From positions 42,080 to 106,079 of the forward strand of contig MNCI01004154.1 of NCBI GenBank assembly GCA_015680685.1: 64,000 nt of DNA. Reading direction: 5' to 3'. The DNA is from Gnetum montanum. Lineage: Eukaryota; Streptophyta; Gnetopsida; Gnetales; Gnetaceae. Below the pieces are notes generated by a model. The model was not told the DNA's origin, ran no database searches, and worked only from the letters and a program-made list of their open reading frames with translations. Below, piece after piece: positions 1 to 10,560 of the stretch (position 1 is its first letter; the number at the start of each line of letters is the position of its first letter). Made by a program: the position numbers and the translations under genes.

Positions 1-502
1 AGGCTATGTGGACCTACCTTAGGGTCAAATTAGGGATTGGTGAGCACTAGAGGATGTGTATGAATGTCATACCCCCTTGGGCAATGATGTGTTAGTGTGG
101 ATAAGGCCTTGCTTAGCATGGTTGCCCAAAGTAGCAAGTTTCATTAAGATGTGACCCCTATTAAGGTCTAGGATTTCGTAGGGTTGATTACAATTGCCAA
201 AAATGGAAAGGGGATAAGGTTATATGGTTAAGGGGGATGGAGGAGATAAGGACCCACACTAGATCCATGTTGCCCAACATGGGTGAGGGGGGGATAAGGT
301 TGTAACTTACTTTTTTTGGATTTCAAGGGGTTAGAATACTCTCATTATTCTCCTACAGAGCATTGGATTAGAGCTTTGGTAGAGATCTTGCTTCCAAGCA
401 CTTCTCATCCTCAACATAGTTACCTTAGATCTTCCACCAAGGCAATGTTGAAGCTTCTATCCATCAAATTTTCAAGCTTTTTCTTTGAGTTGATCATTCA
501 CC
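1..502. other. Upstream flank of the spliced gene relic
   Basis: No supported coding region. The stretch has several purine-rich runs with GGGGATAAGG-type words (near 210, 240 and 290) and one CATACCCCC word near 70 that resembles words in the LTR-like region at 11.3-11.7 kb. The last 150 bases are rich in CT and lead into the ATG at 503, so this may hold the promoter and 5' leader of the relic. I see no convincing TATA box. Confidence 0.3.
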
Positions 503-1873
503 ATGAAGAAGAGAGGTAGCAGCAGTAACAACCCAATCATTGAGGAGGCAGATGTAGTAGCCCATGGAATTTCCCACCTACCTCAACCTATTGTGATTCA
601 AGGTTCATCTGTGGTTACCCCAAGATAGGTCATTGCTAGCCATTTTTTGTTATTTTCTGGCCATTTTTGGTGTTTTTTCTAGTCTAGGATGACAACATTT
701 TTCTAGATCTAGGTTGTTGTGTTCAAGAAAATCTAATTTTAACAAACTTCCAACCCCTAATTTGATGGTTTTATGCATTTCTAAGGCTATTCAATCATTT
801 TGGATTCGTTTAAGGTAGTTTTCAAATTAGGTTTTGGTATATTACATGTGTTTTTTTACCAATTTTGGCAAAAAAGTAGGCATACTTGTGAATTTTTACA
901 AAGAAATCAGTTACAAATTATTAAATTCTAAGGTTTTGGATTTTTAGGATTATGTTTAAGGTTTTTATTAGGTAAATTTTTGCTTGCTTTTGAGTTGTAA
1001 TGAATAAGTTATGAATTTTTTGGTGATGTTGTATGGTTGTGTTTTGTTCCATTTTCCCATTTTTTCATATATGTTTATGAATTGTTTTCTAGAAAAATGC
1101 TAGGGGTTTTGTATTTTTTAATCAACTTAAGCTTTTAAATAGTGTTGGAATCACTTTGTTTGGAGCTAAAATGAACTTTTGATGAATTTTCTATGAAACT
1201 TGCACAAAAAGGGCTTTTTGGTGATAGCTACGTTCATGTTAATTTGGTCACATTTTGTGTAAAAAATGGCTAAATTTTTTTAGTTATTCTAATTATGGCT
1301 ATAAATTTTATGATTTCAAGATTCCAATGGTGTTGGAACCACTAAAATTAGAGTTAAATTAGGGTTTGTTTTGGTTGTGTCAATTTTACCCCTTGGAGAT
1401 GAGCAACACTGGCACACTTAATGATTTTTCTTGAAAATGTCCCATACCCTTGGGGATGTCTAGGAATGTTATCATTGCTCTAGACTTTGCTTCATGGCTA
1501 TACACAATTTTCACTATTTTTAGTAACAATTTTCCTATGGTCGTTTCTAGGTTCTAATGTCTTATTGTGTAATTGTGGCTTAAAAGGAGGAAATGTGTCT
1601 TGAATGTGTTTTAATTTTTGGTTGGTACTATAAATGTTGTTATGCTTTAGCTATAATTTTTAAAGGTTATAAAGGCTATGATAATGATGATTTTTGAATT
1701 TCTAACAAAATTTTGACTAACACCCTAAAGTTTTTTACGAGGGCTAATTTCACCCCTAACTAGGATACTTAGGAAAATTTTTCAAGAAATTCTAAGTGTT
1801 GTGAAGTTATTGTTGTTTTATGCTAAACATTGTAAACATGAATCTAGTAAATTTGTATTATTTTCCCCTTCAG

Positions 1874-2326
1874 GGCCCTTCTAAAGCCCATCTTGATAGT
1901 GGTAGAGTTGGTGGGCATCGTATGCTACATCAACTCTCCTAAGGCCAACACCCCTCTCCCAGACTTGGTTCTTGAGTGGAGCTGATTATGGTTCTAGATG
2001 GGTGCAAGGGAATTCCTTGCCTACATCCTATAAAAATTCAATGTGATGATGTGGTTACACTTAGTTGTTGATATGGCTAGCATCGTAGTAGAGACCCTAT
2101 TACCTTGGGCATCTAAATTGATTGTCAAGTTCATAACTAATGATCCAAAACTCTACAAAATAGGGAAGTTGGTGGACACTATGGACACCATTGGCACACA
2201 CTACTTGTCTAAAATCTAGAGCATGCTAGAGTATTCTTAGTATAATGCTAATAATACTTTAATGATGGTACATTGAGTCCACACATTGTTCTAGAACCCC
2301 CTTGGAATAGTGTACTATCTATAGGG
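1874..2326 (+). pseudogene. Exon 2 of the spliced relic (about 151 codons)
   Basis: The acceptor is the TTCAG ending at 1873, after a T/C tract. The donor is the GT at 2327, and two bases are carried into exon 3. The reading frame starting GCC at 1875 is hydrophobic and protein-like. It includes VVELVGIVCYINSPK near the start and a conserved-looking run ending in DTMDTIGTHYL. About eight stops interrupt it, yet no frameshift is required. The other two frames are denser in stops or less protein-like. The family is not recognised. Confidence 0.5.
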
Positions 2327-2410
2327 GTAACCATGGTTGTTATAAGTTTTTGACATTTTTGTCCTACTTAACTTTCCTCTCACTTGTCAGTTTTTATGCA
2401 TGTCTTGCAG

Positions 2411-2706
2411 GTATAGGGTTAGTAACCAAGGTTTAATCAGGAATGATAAGACCTTGGTGGTGGCTCAAACTACACTAAGTGTATTTACCAAAGGCCCAAG
2501 AATCAGAACCATTATGTATGATCAATTAAGAGGTAATTTTGATAAATACACTAAGGTCTTCAACCCTGTCTTCAAAAAGTGCATAGCCATCAAGATAGCA
2601 CACAGCTGGTGGGTGGGCCCCAAGCACATTAAGAAGAAGATTGTTACCACTGGGTCCTCCACACAAACCTCACTTAACAAGAAGAAGAAAGATTAGAATA
2701 AGGATG
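2411..2706 (+). pseudogene. Exon 3 of the spliced relic (about 99 codons)
   Basis: The acceptor is CTTGCAG ending at 2410. The first base completes a Gly codon begun by two bases from exon 2. The frame is open for about 94 codons, the longest clean stretch in the relic, and then has a single TAG at 2694. The peptide is basic, with WWVGPKHIKKK near its end and a Lys-rich tail that could be a nuclear localisation signal. The donor is probably the GT at 2707, leaving one base for exon 4. Confidence 0.5.
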
Positions 2707-2850
2707 GTTTGTTACATTATGTCTAATGTTTTTATGGTTACTTAGATCTTAAGTGTTCTATGGTCTTAACTTATGATTTTAGTTTTTGTTATATCTTGGT
2801 CTTGCTAGATGTGCCTATGCCAATGCTAAGCATTTGTTGTTGCCTTGTAG

Positions 2851-3765
2851 GACCTTCCACCTCTTCCAACATCACCTTATCCATTTCAAGACATCTTGAG
2901 GATACCCTCATCCTAAAATTCAGTGAGGTGGAACCAACATAGAAGTGGTTGAAGGGGTAGGTGCTTAAGAACATCCAAGCAAACATTGATCATGTAGGTT
3001 TCCTTGATGTTTTCATGGCACCTATCCTTTTCATCTCTATTGTGGAGATGTTGAACATCATTGACTCCTTCGATGCATAAGCCAAACATTTTAGCACTAC
3101 ATTTTGAGGTATGTTGATCACAATTTTCATTAGTGAGGCAACATTTTATGACTTGTTTGGTGTTCTCTTTGATGGGATGAAAGTTTTTCCCAAACCAACG
3201 AAGGAGGCAAGCTATCACGAGGAGGTCAAAGTATGGTCAGGTGCTTGTTGTGGTCACTCTAGGCTTGCCTTGGATGATTTCATGGATCTTGAAGTAAGGG
3301 AAGATTATGCCTTGTTTAGATGTCATGCCTTTCCTAAGTTGTTGTCACAAAAGAAGGTGATTAGCATTACATAAGGATGGACCTTTAAGAAGGTCCTAAT
3401 GAAGGGTACACGGTGCAATTGGGCTGCTTCTTTGGCTACTAGGCTGCAACAAGAGATTTTCAATCTTCACAAAAATGTATCTACAATAATCCACATGCAT
3501 TATGTATTTTATGCAACTTATTTGAAGAGATTCATCAAGTTCCTAGTGATGATGAGGGATGGAAAATGGATGAGCCATAATCCAAACCAACTCTCTAGGC
3601 CTTGGATAAAGCACATTTATCCAACTATGCAAGCCTAGAACCCACCAGAGGAGGTTGGAGAGTCATTGTCTATTACCACCAAGGGATTTGTAGTGCTAAC
3701 AAAAAAGCATCCCTCTAAGAAGAAGCTCAAGTTAAAGCTTAATAGGTCACATCAGGTAGTCACCA
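2851..3765 (+). pseudogene. Exon 4 of the spliced relic (about 305 codons)
   Basis: This is the largest block. The acceptor CCTTGTAG ends at 2850. The first two bases complete the codon carried from exon 3, and the donor is a consensus GTATG at 3766. Six stops interrupt an otherwise continuous frame. Recognisable runs are FYDLFGVLFDGMKVFPKPTK, ALDDFMDLEVREDYALFRCH, and GWTFKKVLMKGTRCNWAASL, followed by FYATYLKRFIKFLV. The mix of aromatic, Cys and His residues looks like a folded domain. I cannot place it in a known family. Confidence 0.55.
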
Positions 3766-3860
3766 GTATGTTTTAACTATGTTTGTCTATTCTATGTCTT
3801 ATGTCTTATGGCTATATTTTTGCTTCATATGCTAATCTATTTTATGTATTATGATTGTAG

Positions 3861-4315
3861 ATAAGTGTTAAGACATGGTAGCCCAAGCTACCACTACAAA
3901 GGAAGAGAAAAGGAATGAAGCTATCGCAACAAAGGAGGAATAGAGGTGTGCAGCAGAGGCACTCTTGTAGTAGCATGAGGTTGAAGGATTAGCCAACATT
4001 AACCTAGATGACCTAGACATCTTGTTCAGTGGACCCTTGCCAAGTGAACCACCTATCATCATCCTAGAGGTGGAAGAGGAACTAGGTATACACATGTCTT
4101 AATGCTACTCATTATAGCCTATGGTTTTATGTTTGGTTTTCATTCTAATCCTTCAATGATTATTATGCTTTTTATAGTTTCTAAGCCAAAAGAAGAGGCC
4201 TCTACACCTATGTTTCACATGAAACTATGGGTAGAGATTCCAAACAAGATGGAGTTCATGCATGAAGTGGCCAAGGACATCATCAATCAATTGTAATAGG
4301 TTGCGCTCGAGATCA
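3861..4315 (+). pseudogene. Exons 5 and 6 of the spliced relic
   Basis: Exon 5 is 3861-4085 and exon 6 is 4178-4315, separated by a 92-bp intron with a GTATAC donor and a TTTATAG acceptor. Exon 5 is rich in Ala, Glu and Lys and then acidic and Pro-rich, reading DLDILFSGPLPSEPPIIILE. Exon 6 includes PKEEASTPMFHMKLWVEIPN and ends at a GTAAG donor at 4316. Phases match on both sides. About six stops are present. This looks like a linker between the exon 4 domain and the coiled coil of exon 7. Confidence 0.45.
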
Positions 4316-4455
4316 GTAAGAACTATGTTTTACTTGCCTTAGTCATTTTGCTATGTTATAGAGGTATATTTGGTTATAGGTTGCATTTATGTTATAACTA
4401 TCTTAGGTTGTCGATTATGCATATGGTTATATTTATGGTTATGCATTGTTTGCAA

Positions 4456-5463
4456 TGTCATCAATTACATGGGACCTGAGCTATAACATGAAGTTTGACT
4501 CCTTACCAAAGTTTATCTCTAATGTTCAAAATGTGCCACTAAAGTTGTATGAAACTACCACTGATCTTGCAATTTCATGTGTAAAAACTTGATGGGAGTT
4601 CCAAAGGTCCAATGAATCCCTATGGCAGTAAGTTGTGGCCTTTAGGTAGGAGAACAAGAGGCAAGATGAGATGATCAAGGATCTTCAAGACCATAAGGCC
4701 TTTATGGAAGCCCAAGTGGCTAACTTAGAGAACTTATGAACCAAAGAGATCACATGGGCCCATTACTAGAACATCAACCATGACAAGGTTTCCATTACTA
4801 GGGAGATGGTGGAGTAGTAGATGTAGATGGATCTCATCTCTTGAAAGGCCAAGGACTAGAAGGATTATTATGTCTAGGTTATAGAATGGAATTGGGCACA
4901 AAAAGATCATAAGAGGCAATAAAAGATTTTTTGAGAGGCATACCTAATATGGCTTAAGGATGAGATGACTAAATAGAGCAAGGTGGAGTTGTTCATCAAG
5001 AGGATTTAGGTTGAGAGTGCTTACAACCTCTTTGAAAGCACTCTCATGGTAGCCGAATCCCCTACTCCTTGGGTCACTATGGCTACAAGTGAGGTCTCTA
5101 CAACTATGATGTAACGGAAGTTGTTGACATGTACGGGCATGAATGACACAAACATACTCACATGTATTAATCTTGGGGATGTTGACTGGGCCAACATGAT
5201 TAAAGACTAGATTCTCCATCACTTGGAGACTAGTCTTCAACATATTTCCCCAAATTTCATCAAGCCCAATTTCCCATAGCTCTAATATATGTATTCTTTT
5301 TATTTTAATTTTTTCTCGAGTTATAGGTTTGTTGTTGGTTACTAATTGGCTTTATGCTGTTATATTCCAAGCACCAACAAACATCAGTGGTCCCAATAGC
5401 AAGGGTGGGGATGGCCCACCACTTCCTCCTCTAGATATCTCTTAGCATCCTCCAATTGCCTAA
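4456..5463 (+). pseudogene. Exons 7 and 8 of the spliced relic: charged coiled-coil region and C-terminus
   Basis: The frame opens with WDLSYNMKFDSLPKF and runs into a long charged segment (ENKRQDEMIKDLQDHKAFME, then KVELFIKRI) with the spacing of a coiled coil. About seventeen stops interrupt it, most of them TAG. The expected acceptor at 4453-4455 now reads CAA rather than CAG, yet the codon phase across this site is still correct, so I infer that the acceptor was lost by mutation. A last short exon from about 5372 ends in a Pro-rich tail and the TAA at 5461. The boundary between exons 7 and 8 is uncertain. Confidence 0.45.
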
Positions 5464-6379
5464 TTTTAGTTTCCCTTATTGTTGACAACACAATGTTTAT
5501 TTTTATTGATGTTCATGGCTAGTGTTAGCCAAGACTTTGTTATGGATGGTTTTGTGGTTATTGTTTATTATTGTTTGAACATTTTGACATTTTTCCACAT
5601 AGTGTGACTATGGCTATTTATATTGTAAATGTTCTAAATTTTAAGTTTTGATTTCTGTTTTAGCTATCTTGTTCTAGTGTTTTGGTTTTATCATGTCTTT
5701 ATGGTCTCACATTATAATAATCTATGGCTATGTTGACGAATCTAGCTATAAATGTTTAAACAATTATAGCATTGTAGATTGAAATGCACATGAGTTATGA
5801 TATCGTTTTTTCTAGTTTTAGTTCATGGTGGGCCATACAACAATTAGTTAGCTTGCCAGTTTTAGGCCATGGTGGGTCCATGTTGCACTAAGAAAAACAT
5901 ATTTTTTAATTATTTTATGTTTTTAGAATTTTTATTAATTTTCTGGTTTTAAAGTTTCTAAGACATTTTCATGTTTATATCATGCTATAAAAGAAAAGAA
6001 AAGGATTCAATAAAAATGTGAACAAAAGTAGACTTGCAAAAGAAATACTAAAATAAAGTAAGAAAAATGTCATAAATATGCAAAATAAAAACTAGGCTAA
6101 CTAGCTATGAGTACATGTGTTTACAATGTCATAAGGGCATAGGGTGGAAGGATCAAAAGTGTACATTACTTGTGCAAATGCTTCCTAATCTTTGAGAGAT
6201 TAGGAAACATATATGATCTATTTTTCACAAGTTCACACTCTCCATCCCCTTCATTGACAATGTTAAAATGGAGCTCTTTCCATTGCATGTCTCCTAGCCC
6301 ATTGTTGCCATTTCCAACTTTTTCTACTCTCTCAAGTTGCTCAACTTCGTGGTTGGGTGTTTCTTTCTAAAACTCCACT
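5464..6379. other. Gap between the spliced relic and the first gypsy remnant
   Basis: AT-rich sequence with no supported gene. It should contain the downstream flank of the spliced relic and whatever followed the protease of the minus-strand gypsy remnant to its right. I found no LTR terminus, poly(A) run or polypurine tract that would place the join. Confidence 0.3.
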
Positions 6380-6389
6380 TTAGATCCTA

Positions 6390-6780
6390 TTCTATATCCA
6401 TTTTGTTAACAATTAAGGGAACTACATTATCATATGGATGATGATTTTTCACCTCCCTTTTAAAGTAGGTGAATTTCTTAATGGATGGATGAAGATATGG
6501 CTCATAGTTGAGCCAACCAAGGTCTTTCTATGATAAGGTTGAATCCTAGTGTTTCCTCTACCACCAAGAAATTCATAGTTGTGGAGAATTGCTCCCTTCT
6601 CACAAAGTTTAAGGATATGGACCTATTAACAGTAACCTATGATCCATTAAAGGACTTGAGAGCTAATGTTGTCATGTGTTATATTTGTTTCATCAAGCCT
6701 AAAGATTTAATTATGGTGCATGGGATTATGTTTGTTGCAACCCCATCATCCACATGCACTTGATGCACCTTGAACTATCC
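6390..6780 (-). pseudogene. Retropepsin-like protease of gypsy remnant 1
   Basis: The minus strand reads VHVDDGVATNIIPCTIIKSL, the form taken by plant gypsy proteases around the catalytic Asp. It is followed by a beta-strand-rich stretch and FNLIIERPWLAQL, matching the usual LLLGRPWL-type motif, and then by a His/Ser-rich run typical of the domain end. The active-site triplet is DDG instead of the common DSG or DTG. Several stops and possibly one frameshift make it non-functional. Confidence 0.6.
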
Positions 6781-7689
6781 TAACCATATCATGATGAAAA
6801 GAGGAGCCTTCGTCACTTCATCATTTTGGGAGTTGGCTTTGATTTTGCTAACACGAAACACTAGCAATGTTGACTTTGTCTCACTTGGTGAAGAAGGCAT
6901 CATCACCACATGAATGGATTCTTCATTAGCGGGGATGTCCTTGCTAATGGGGATGAAGGTCAACATTTTAACTAGTGCTTCATGATGTGTAGCAAAAGTC
7001 ATAACTAGGTAATACAAGCTCAAGGTTATGTTTTTCTATTTTAGAAATTGCTTTACTTGCTCCATTGCATTTAGGAAGTTTCTATAGTTGGCCATGGGCT
7101 TGTCACCCTGGTTGTGCTTAACTTCCTCCATGAACCCCAAAATGTGTACCTCATTTTTAGGTTGCTATTATTGCTTCTTTTCTTTTTCTCTTGCTTGGCT
7201 CTTAGATTCCTCCCATGGTTTTCTTGTTAAAGTAGCCTAGGTTGTAGAGGTCATGGGTACTAATGATATGGAAGTGGGCTTCAGTGGGTTCATTTCCTTT
7301 CATTCCTTAACCTACTTGTAATCTTTGTTGTTATACTTTTTCTTAGGCTTCCTCCTCTACTTGGTTTAGGCCTTTTGGTTATTGTTAGTTATTTGAGAGG
7401 AAGAGGTCATGGCATTAGCCACCATGGGAGGTCGTTCCATGGTTATAGGAGCTGGTTGGGTTGTGGTTGGCTGGGGTATCCTAATGATGAAGGGCTCTTT
7501 GGGAAGCATCAGTGATGGTATCCTTACAATAATAGGGGATCTTGAGCTAGTGGAAGTTGAAGAGCCCCTTTTGTTGTGAGGGGGTATCCAAGGCATAAAA
7601 GGTTCCATTGCAAGCCTTTGATTGTCATCAACATTGAACATTGATGTAATGTATGAGCTATTTTTGGTGTTCAATGGATCCTTTTATAC

Positions 7690-9803
7690 ATGGATCGACT
7701 AGTTCTAAGGTCAAACAAGGCTAGAAGTGTCAAGGACCAACTCATCCCTATCTATCATCTTTTGTAGGTCATCCTTCAGTGCAAGGCAGAAGTTAGTATC
7801 ATGACCAAGTAATTGATGATAGTAGAAAAAGTAGTTAAGCTTAAAATACTTGGGTACCTAAGGGTCATCCTTAGTTGCTTGATTGGGATCCTTGGCTATC
7901 TTACATAGTCTTTCATGCTTCTTACGGGTAATTTTAGTCATTTTCTTGTATTGGATCCTCCCACTTTTCAATAGTTGGTCTAATAGTTTAGATGGATTCA
8001 AAGGTAGCCTAATGTACTTGGTTCTATCCTTTCACTCAAAGCTAGATCTAGAGATAGTCAATGCAATGACCCCATATGTTGAAGGCTAATTATTATGATT
8101 TTTAGTATGGGCCTTGGGTTGATTATTTTTTGACTCTTAATTAATCATCTTAGTTTCTTTGGCAATTGTTGCCACCACCACATTGTTCAGTTTATCCCTT
8201 TCCTTATCCCTTCATGTGTGTTGGTTCTTGTATACCATGTAGGCAAAGTCATGGCTAGCCTCCACAACATCCTCTATGTTCTTTGGTTGAGAGAAGGCTT
8301 AACTTAGTAATCGCAGGTCAATGTAGTATAATTTAGACTTGATGAAATCATTAACTACCCCCTTAAACATAGCCAAAAGATGTGTTTTGGCTATAGATTT
8401 TGATATTTCATTAAGTAAACTATTCCATTGTTGGATGAACTTCTACACTAGTTTAAGAGGTCCCTGCTTGACCTTCATCAACTAGTTAAGGATGGTGTCC
8501 AACTTTAAGTTATACTTGAACTTGTTAATGAATTGTGCAATTAATTCTTTAAGAGAGGATATAGATCCTCTCAGTAGGGCATGGTACCAGTCAAGTGCTT
8601 TCCCCATAAGGGACATAAGGAATATTCTCATGATCATGTGTGGCCATGCTTATAACAATAGGAATTTGAATAGAAAGGTTATGAGGTGAGCATTAGGGTT
8701 ACCTTTGCCATTGTACTTCATAAATTCAGGGATGGGGACACCAGGAAGAAGCGTTAGAGGTGGGGCCATAGGACTAATGGGATCATCCTAGTAAAATTCC
8801 ATGATCTTAATGCATTGAGATGTAGAGGCCTTCAGCCTCTTCAACTCCTTGTTAGGTTTTGGCTCATATGAAAAGATTGATCTAAGTCCTATGGTGTCCC
8901 TAATAGTTGTGGTGTTTATACAAAGGATTGCAGTATTTGTTGGGAGGCTTGTGGCCTCGCTATTGGTTATGACACTAATGGGAGAGGTTGTGTCATCATG
9001 GTAGTGGATGGGCCAAACAAAGAATGATGTTTGTGCCAGTATCTAGGGCACAAACAGAATGAAAGGGATGTGTGAACCCTAGGTTATTTGGGGTCTCACG
9101 GTGGATTCTGTTTGGATGGTTAGAGAGTTGGTGGTGGTGACCACCATTGATGACAGCTGCATAGATTGAGGCTATGTGGCAAATGACATGAAAAAGTGGA
9201 ATGTGATGGACTATGACACCAATTGTGTTTGGTGCATAGCTATGTTTGGTATGGGCCCAAACATGATTAGGTAAGAAGGGGTAGAGTATTGTGGCATCTG
9301 TTCCATGGAGATGACAAGGGGATGGAGGTGGGCACTGTGGCCTTGGGGGTTGCTTTTTGAAATAACCCACCTAAGATGTTTTCATGTTCATATTCTACCC
9401 CCAAACACATCCTCCTCCTCTTGCTACTCATCCGAGCTAACCTTCTAATCTGCTTGATCTATCTCAATTAATCGAGATAAGATGCATGCATGAGTTTCAT
9501 AAAGGGGTATCTAGTCATGTGGGGAAGGAATATATTCCTTTTGATCATGTAATATAAGCTGAAACTCCCTATTGGCTTCTACTTCCATGTGAGGAATTAG
9601 TATGCTAGCCTAAATCTTAGCACAAATGAAATTATAATGGTCTTCATTTATAACTCAAAAATCAGGATTGTGCTCCCTAGGTCTTGGAGACTATCTACAT
9701 TCAATCATGGGAAGGTCCTTGGGGTTGTATACCCTCAAAGCTTGTTGGTTAGACCCATTGTTCATAAAGTTGAAGGGTAGGACAGTCGACTAGTTGAAAG
9801 ACA
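7690..9803 (-). pseudogene. Gag of gypsy remnant 1 (Retrotrans_gag type)
   Basis: The reading starts at the ATG at 9803. A Pro/Gln/Thr-rich N-terminal half precedes the conserved gag core at about 8760-8400, which reads KYNGKGNPNAHL and then DWYHALLRGSISSLKELIAQ, the pattern of the plant Retrotrans_gag family. Downstream, near 7800, YYHQLLGHDTNFCLALKDDL resembles the degenerate zinc-knuckle segment of this lineage, which acts in RNA binding. A Pro/Ser-rich linker (7366-7674) leads on to the protease. More than a dozen stops are present, so it is dead. Confidence 0.65.
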
Positions 9804-10542
9804 TGGTTAAAATAATTAAAATTGCTTAATAATGTTATAAAAGGATGAATTTTGATAAAAATTCCAGCAAATGGAATGTTCAATTAGGCTAAAAAAAATG
9901 ACTAAAATAAGTTACAAGCTATAAATAGTAAGTGGTTATCCAAGGGGGTATACTCCTTTTACTAAAAAAGGCAAATGGTGGGTATCAAATCAAAACCACA
10001 TTGAATTGGCAACCATACTAATGTTGAGAAGGAAAAGAGAAAAGAGAGGGGGTAAAATGAAAAAAAATCTTACACCTTTCTTAGCAATGTTGGGTATTGG
10101 GGTTTACTTTGAGAAAAAATTGGTTGAAAACCCAAAATTGAAACTTTGACTTTCTGCAAGAAATAGTTTTGGTAGACTGCCAACACTGCTTTTGCTAGAA
10201 AAATTTTCACAGCAAGGCAAGATGAGGATTTGGGTGGTGAAATGACCAACATTTGCCTCACTAGAAAATATTAGTATCAAAAGGAGTGAAATTTGTAACA
10301 AAACACAAATGCTGGCTTTGAAATTCATAGAAATTGTTGTAAAAATTCTGAAAATCCAAACACTTGCAACTTCCACACTAGGCTTTGGTGATAGTGAGGG
10401 ATGGATTGCAATGTTGGTTTTAATAGTTGAAGGATCTCAACAAGGATTTGCAAGAAAAATGCTTTGAATCGATGGAATTTTGCAGATTATTGGTAATGTT
10501 GTTAAACTAGTCACAAGGTTTGGATGTAGAATTTGAGTAGAG
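9804..10542 (-). other. Leader between primer site and gag of gypsy remnant 1
   Basis: This stretch should be the transcribed leader. Short open frames on the minus strand (10104-10376) have no recognisable motif and an ordinary AT-rich composition, so I do not call them genes. Confidence 0.35.
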
Positions 10543-10560
10543 GCCCTCCTTCTAGCACCA
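10543..10560 (-). other. Probable primer-binding site of gypsy remnant 1
   Basis: The minus strand reads TGGTGCTAGAAGGAGGGC. It begins with TGG, complementary to the CCA end of a tRNA, and lies between an LTR-like region and a gag leader. The same 18-mer, with two or three changes, lies beside an LTR at 20170-20187 and 61556-61573. I have not identified the donor tRNA. Confidence 0.6.

Larger units (their letters stand above)
503..5463 (+). pseudogene. Relic of a spliced gene of unknown family, about 8 exons, about 1,000 codons
   Basis: Eight blocks of protein-like sequence are separated by T-rich, stop-filled gaps that end in pyrimidine tract plus AG and mostly begin with GT. Reading phase carries over correctly at exons 2-3, 3-4, 4-5, 5-6 and 6-7, which decayed non-coding DNA would not show by chance. 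The ATG at 503 starts a Lys/Arg/Ser-rich N-terminus. The middle is globular, and the exon 7 region is charged and coiled-coil-like. About forty in-frame stops, most of them TAG, interrupt the frame, but few indels are needed, so it is a pseudogene. I see no RT, integrase, transposase or other named domain. It could be a host gene family or a gene-like cargo of a mobile element. The phase between exons 1-2 and 7-8 is not resolved. Confidence 0.6.

Noticed and set aside
503..5463. Using the fact that every stop can be restored by one C-to-T change as proof of deamination
   Set aside because: TAG, TAA and TGA always have such a precursor (CAG, CAA, CGA), so the fact is trivial. Only sites with a known family consensus are informative.
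8996..9370. 124-codon minus-strand open frame rich in His and Pro
   Set aside because: It is the wrong frame of gag. The frame continuous with the gag core is Gln/Thr/Ser-rich and interrupted by stops.
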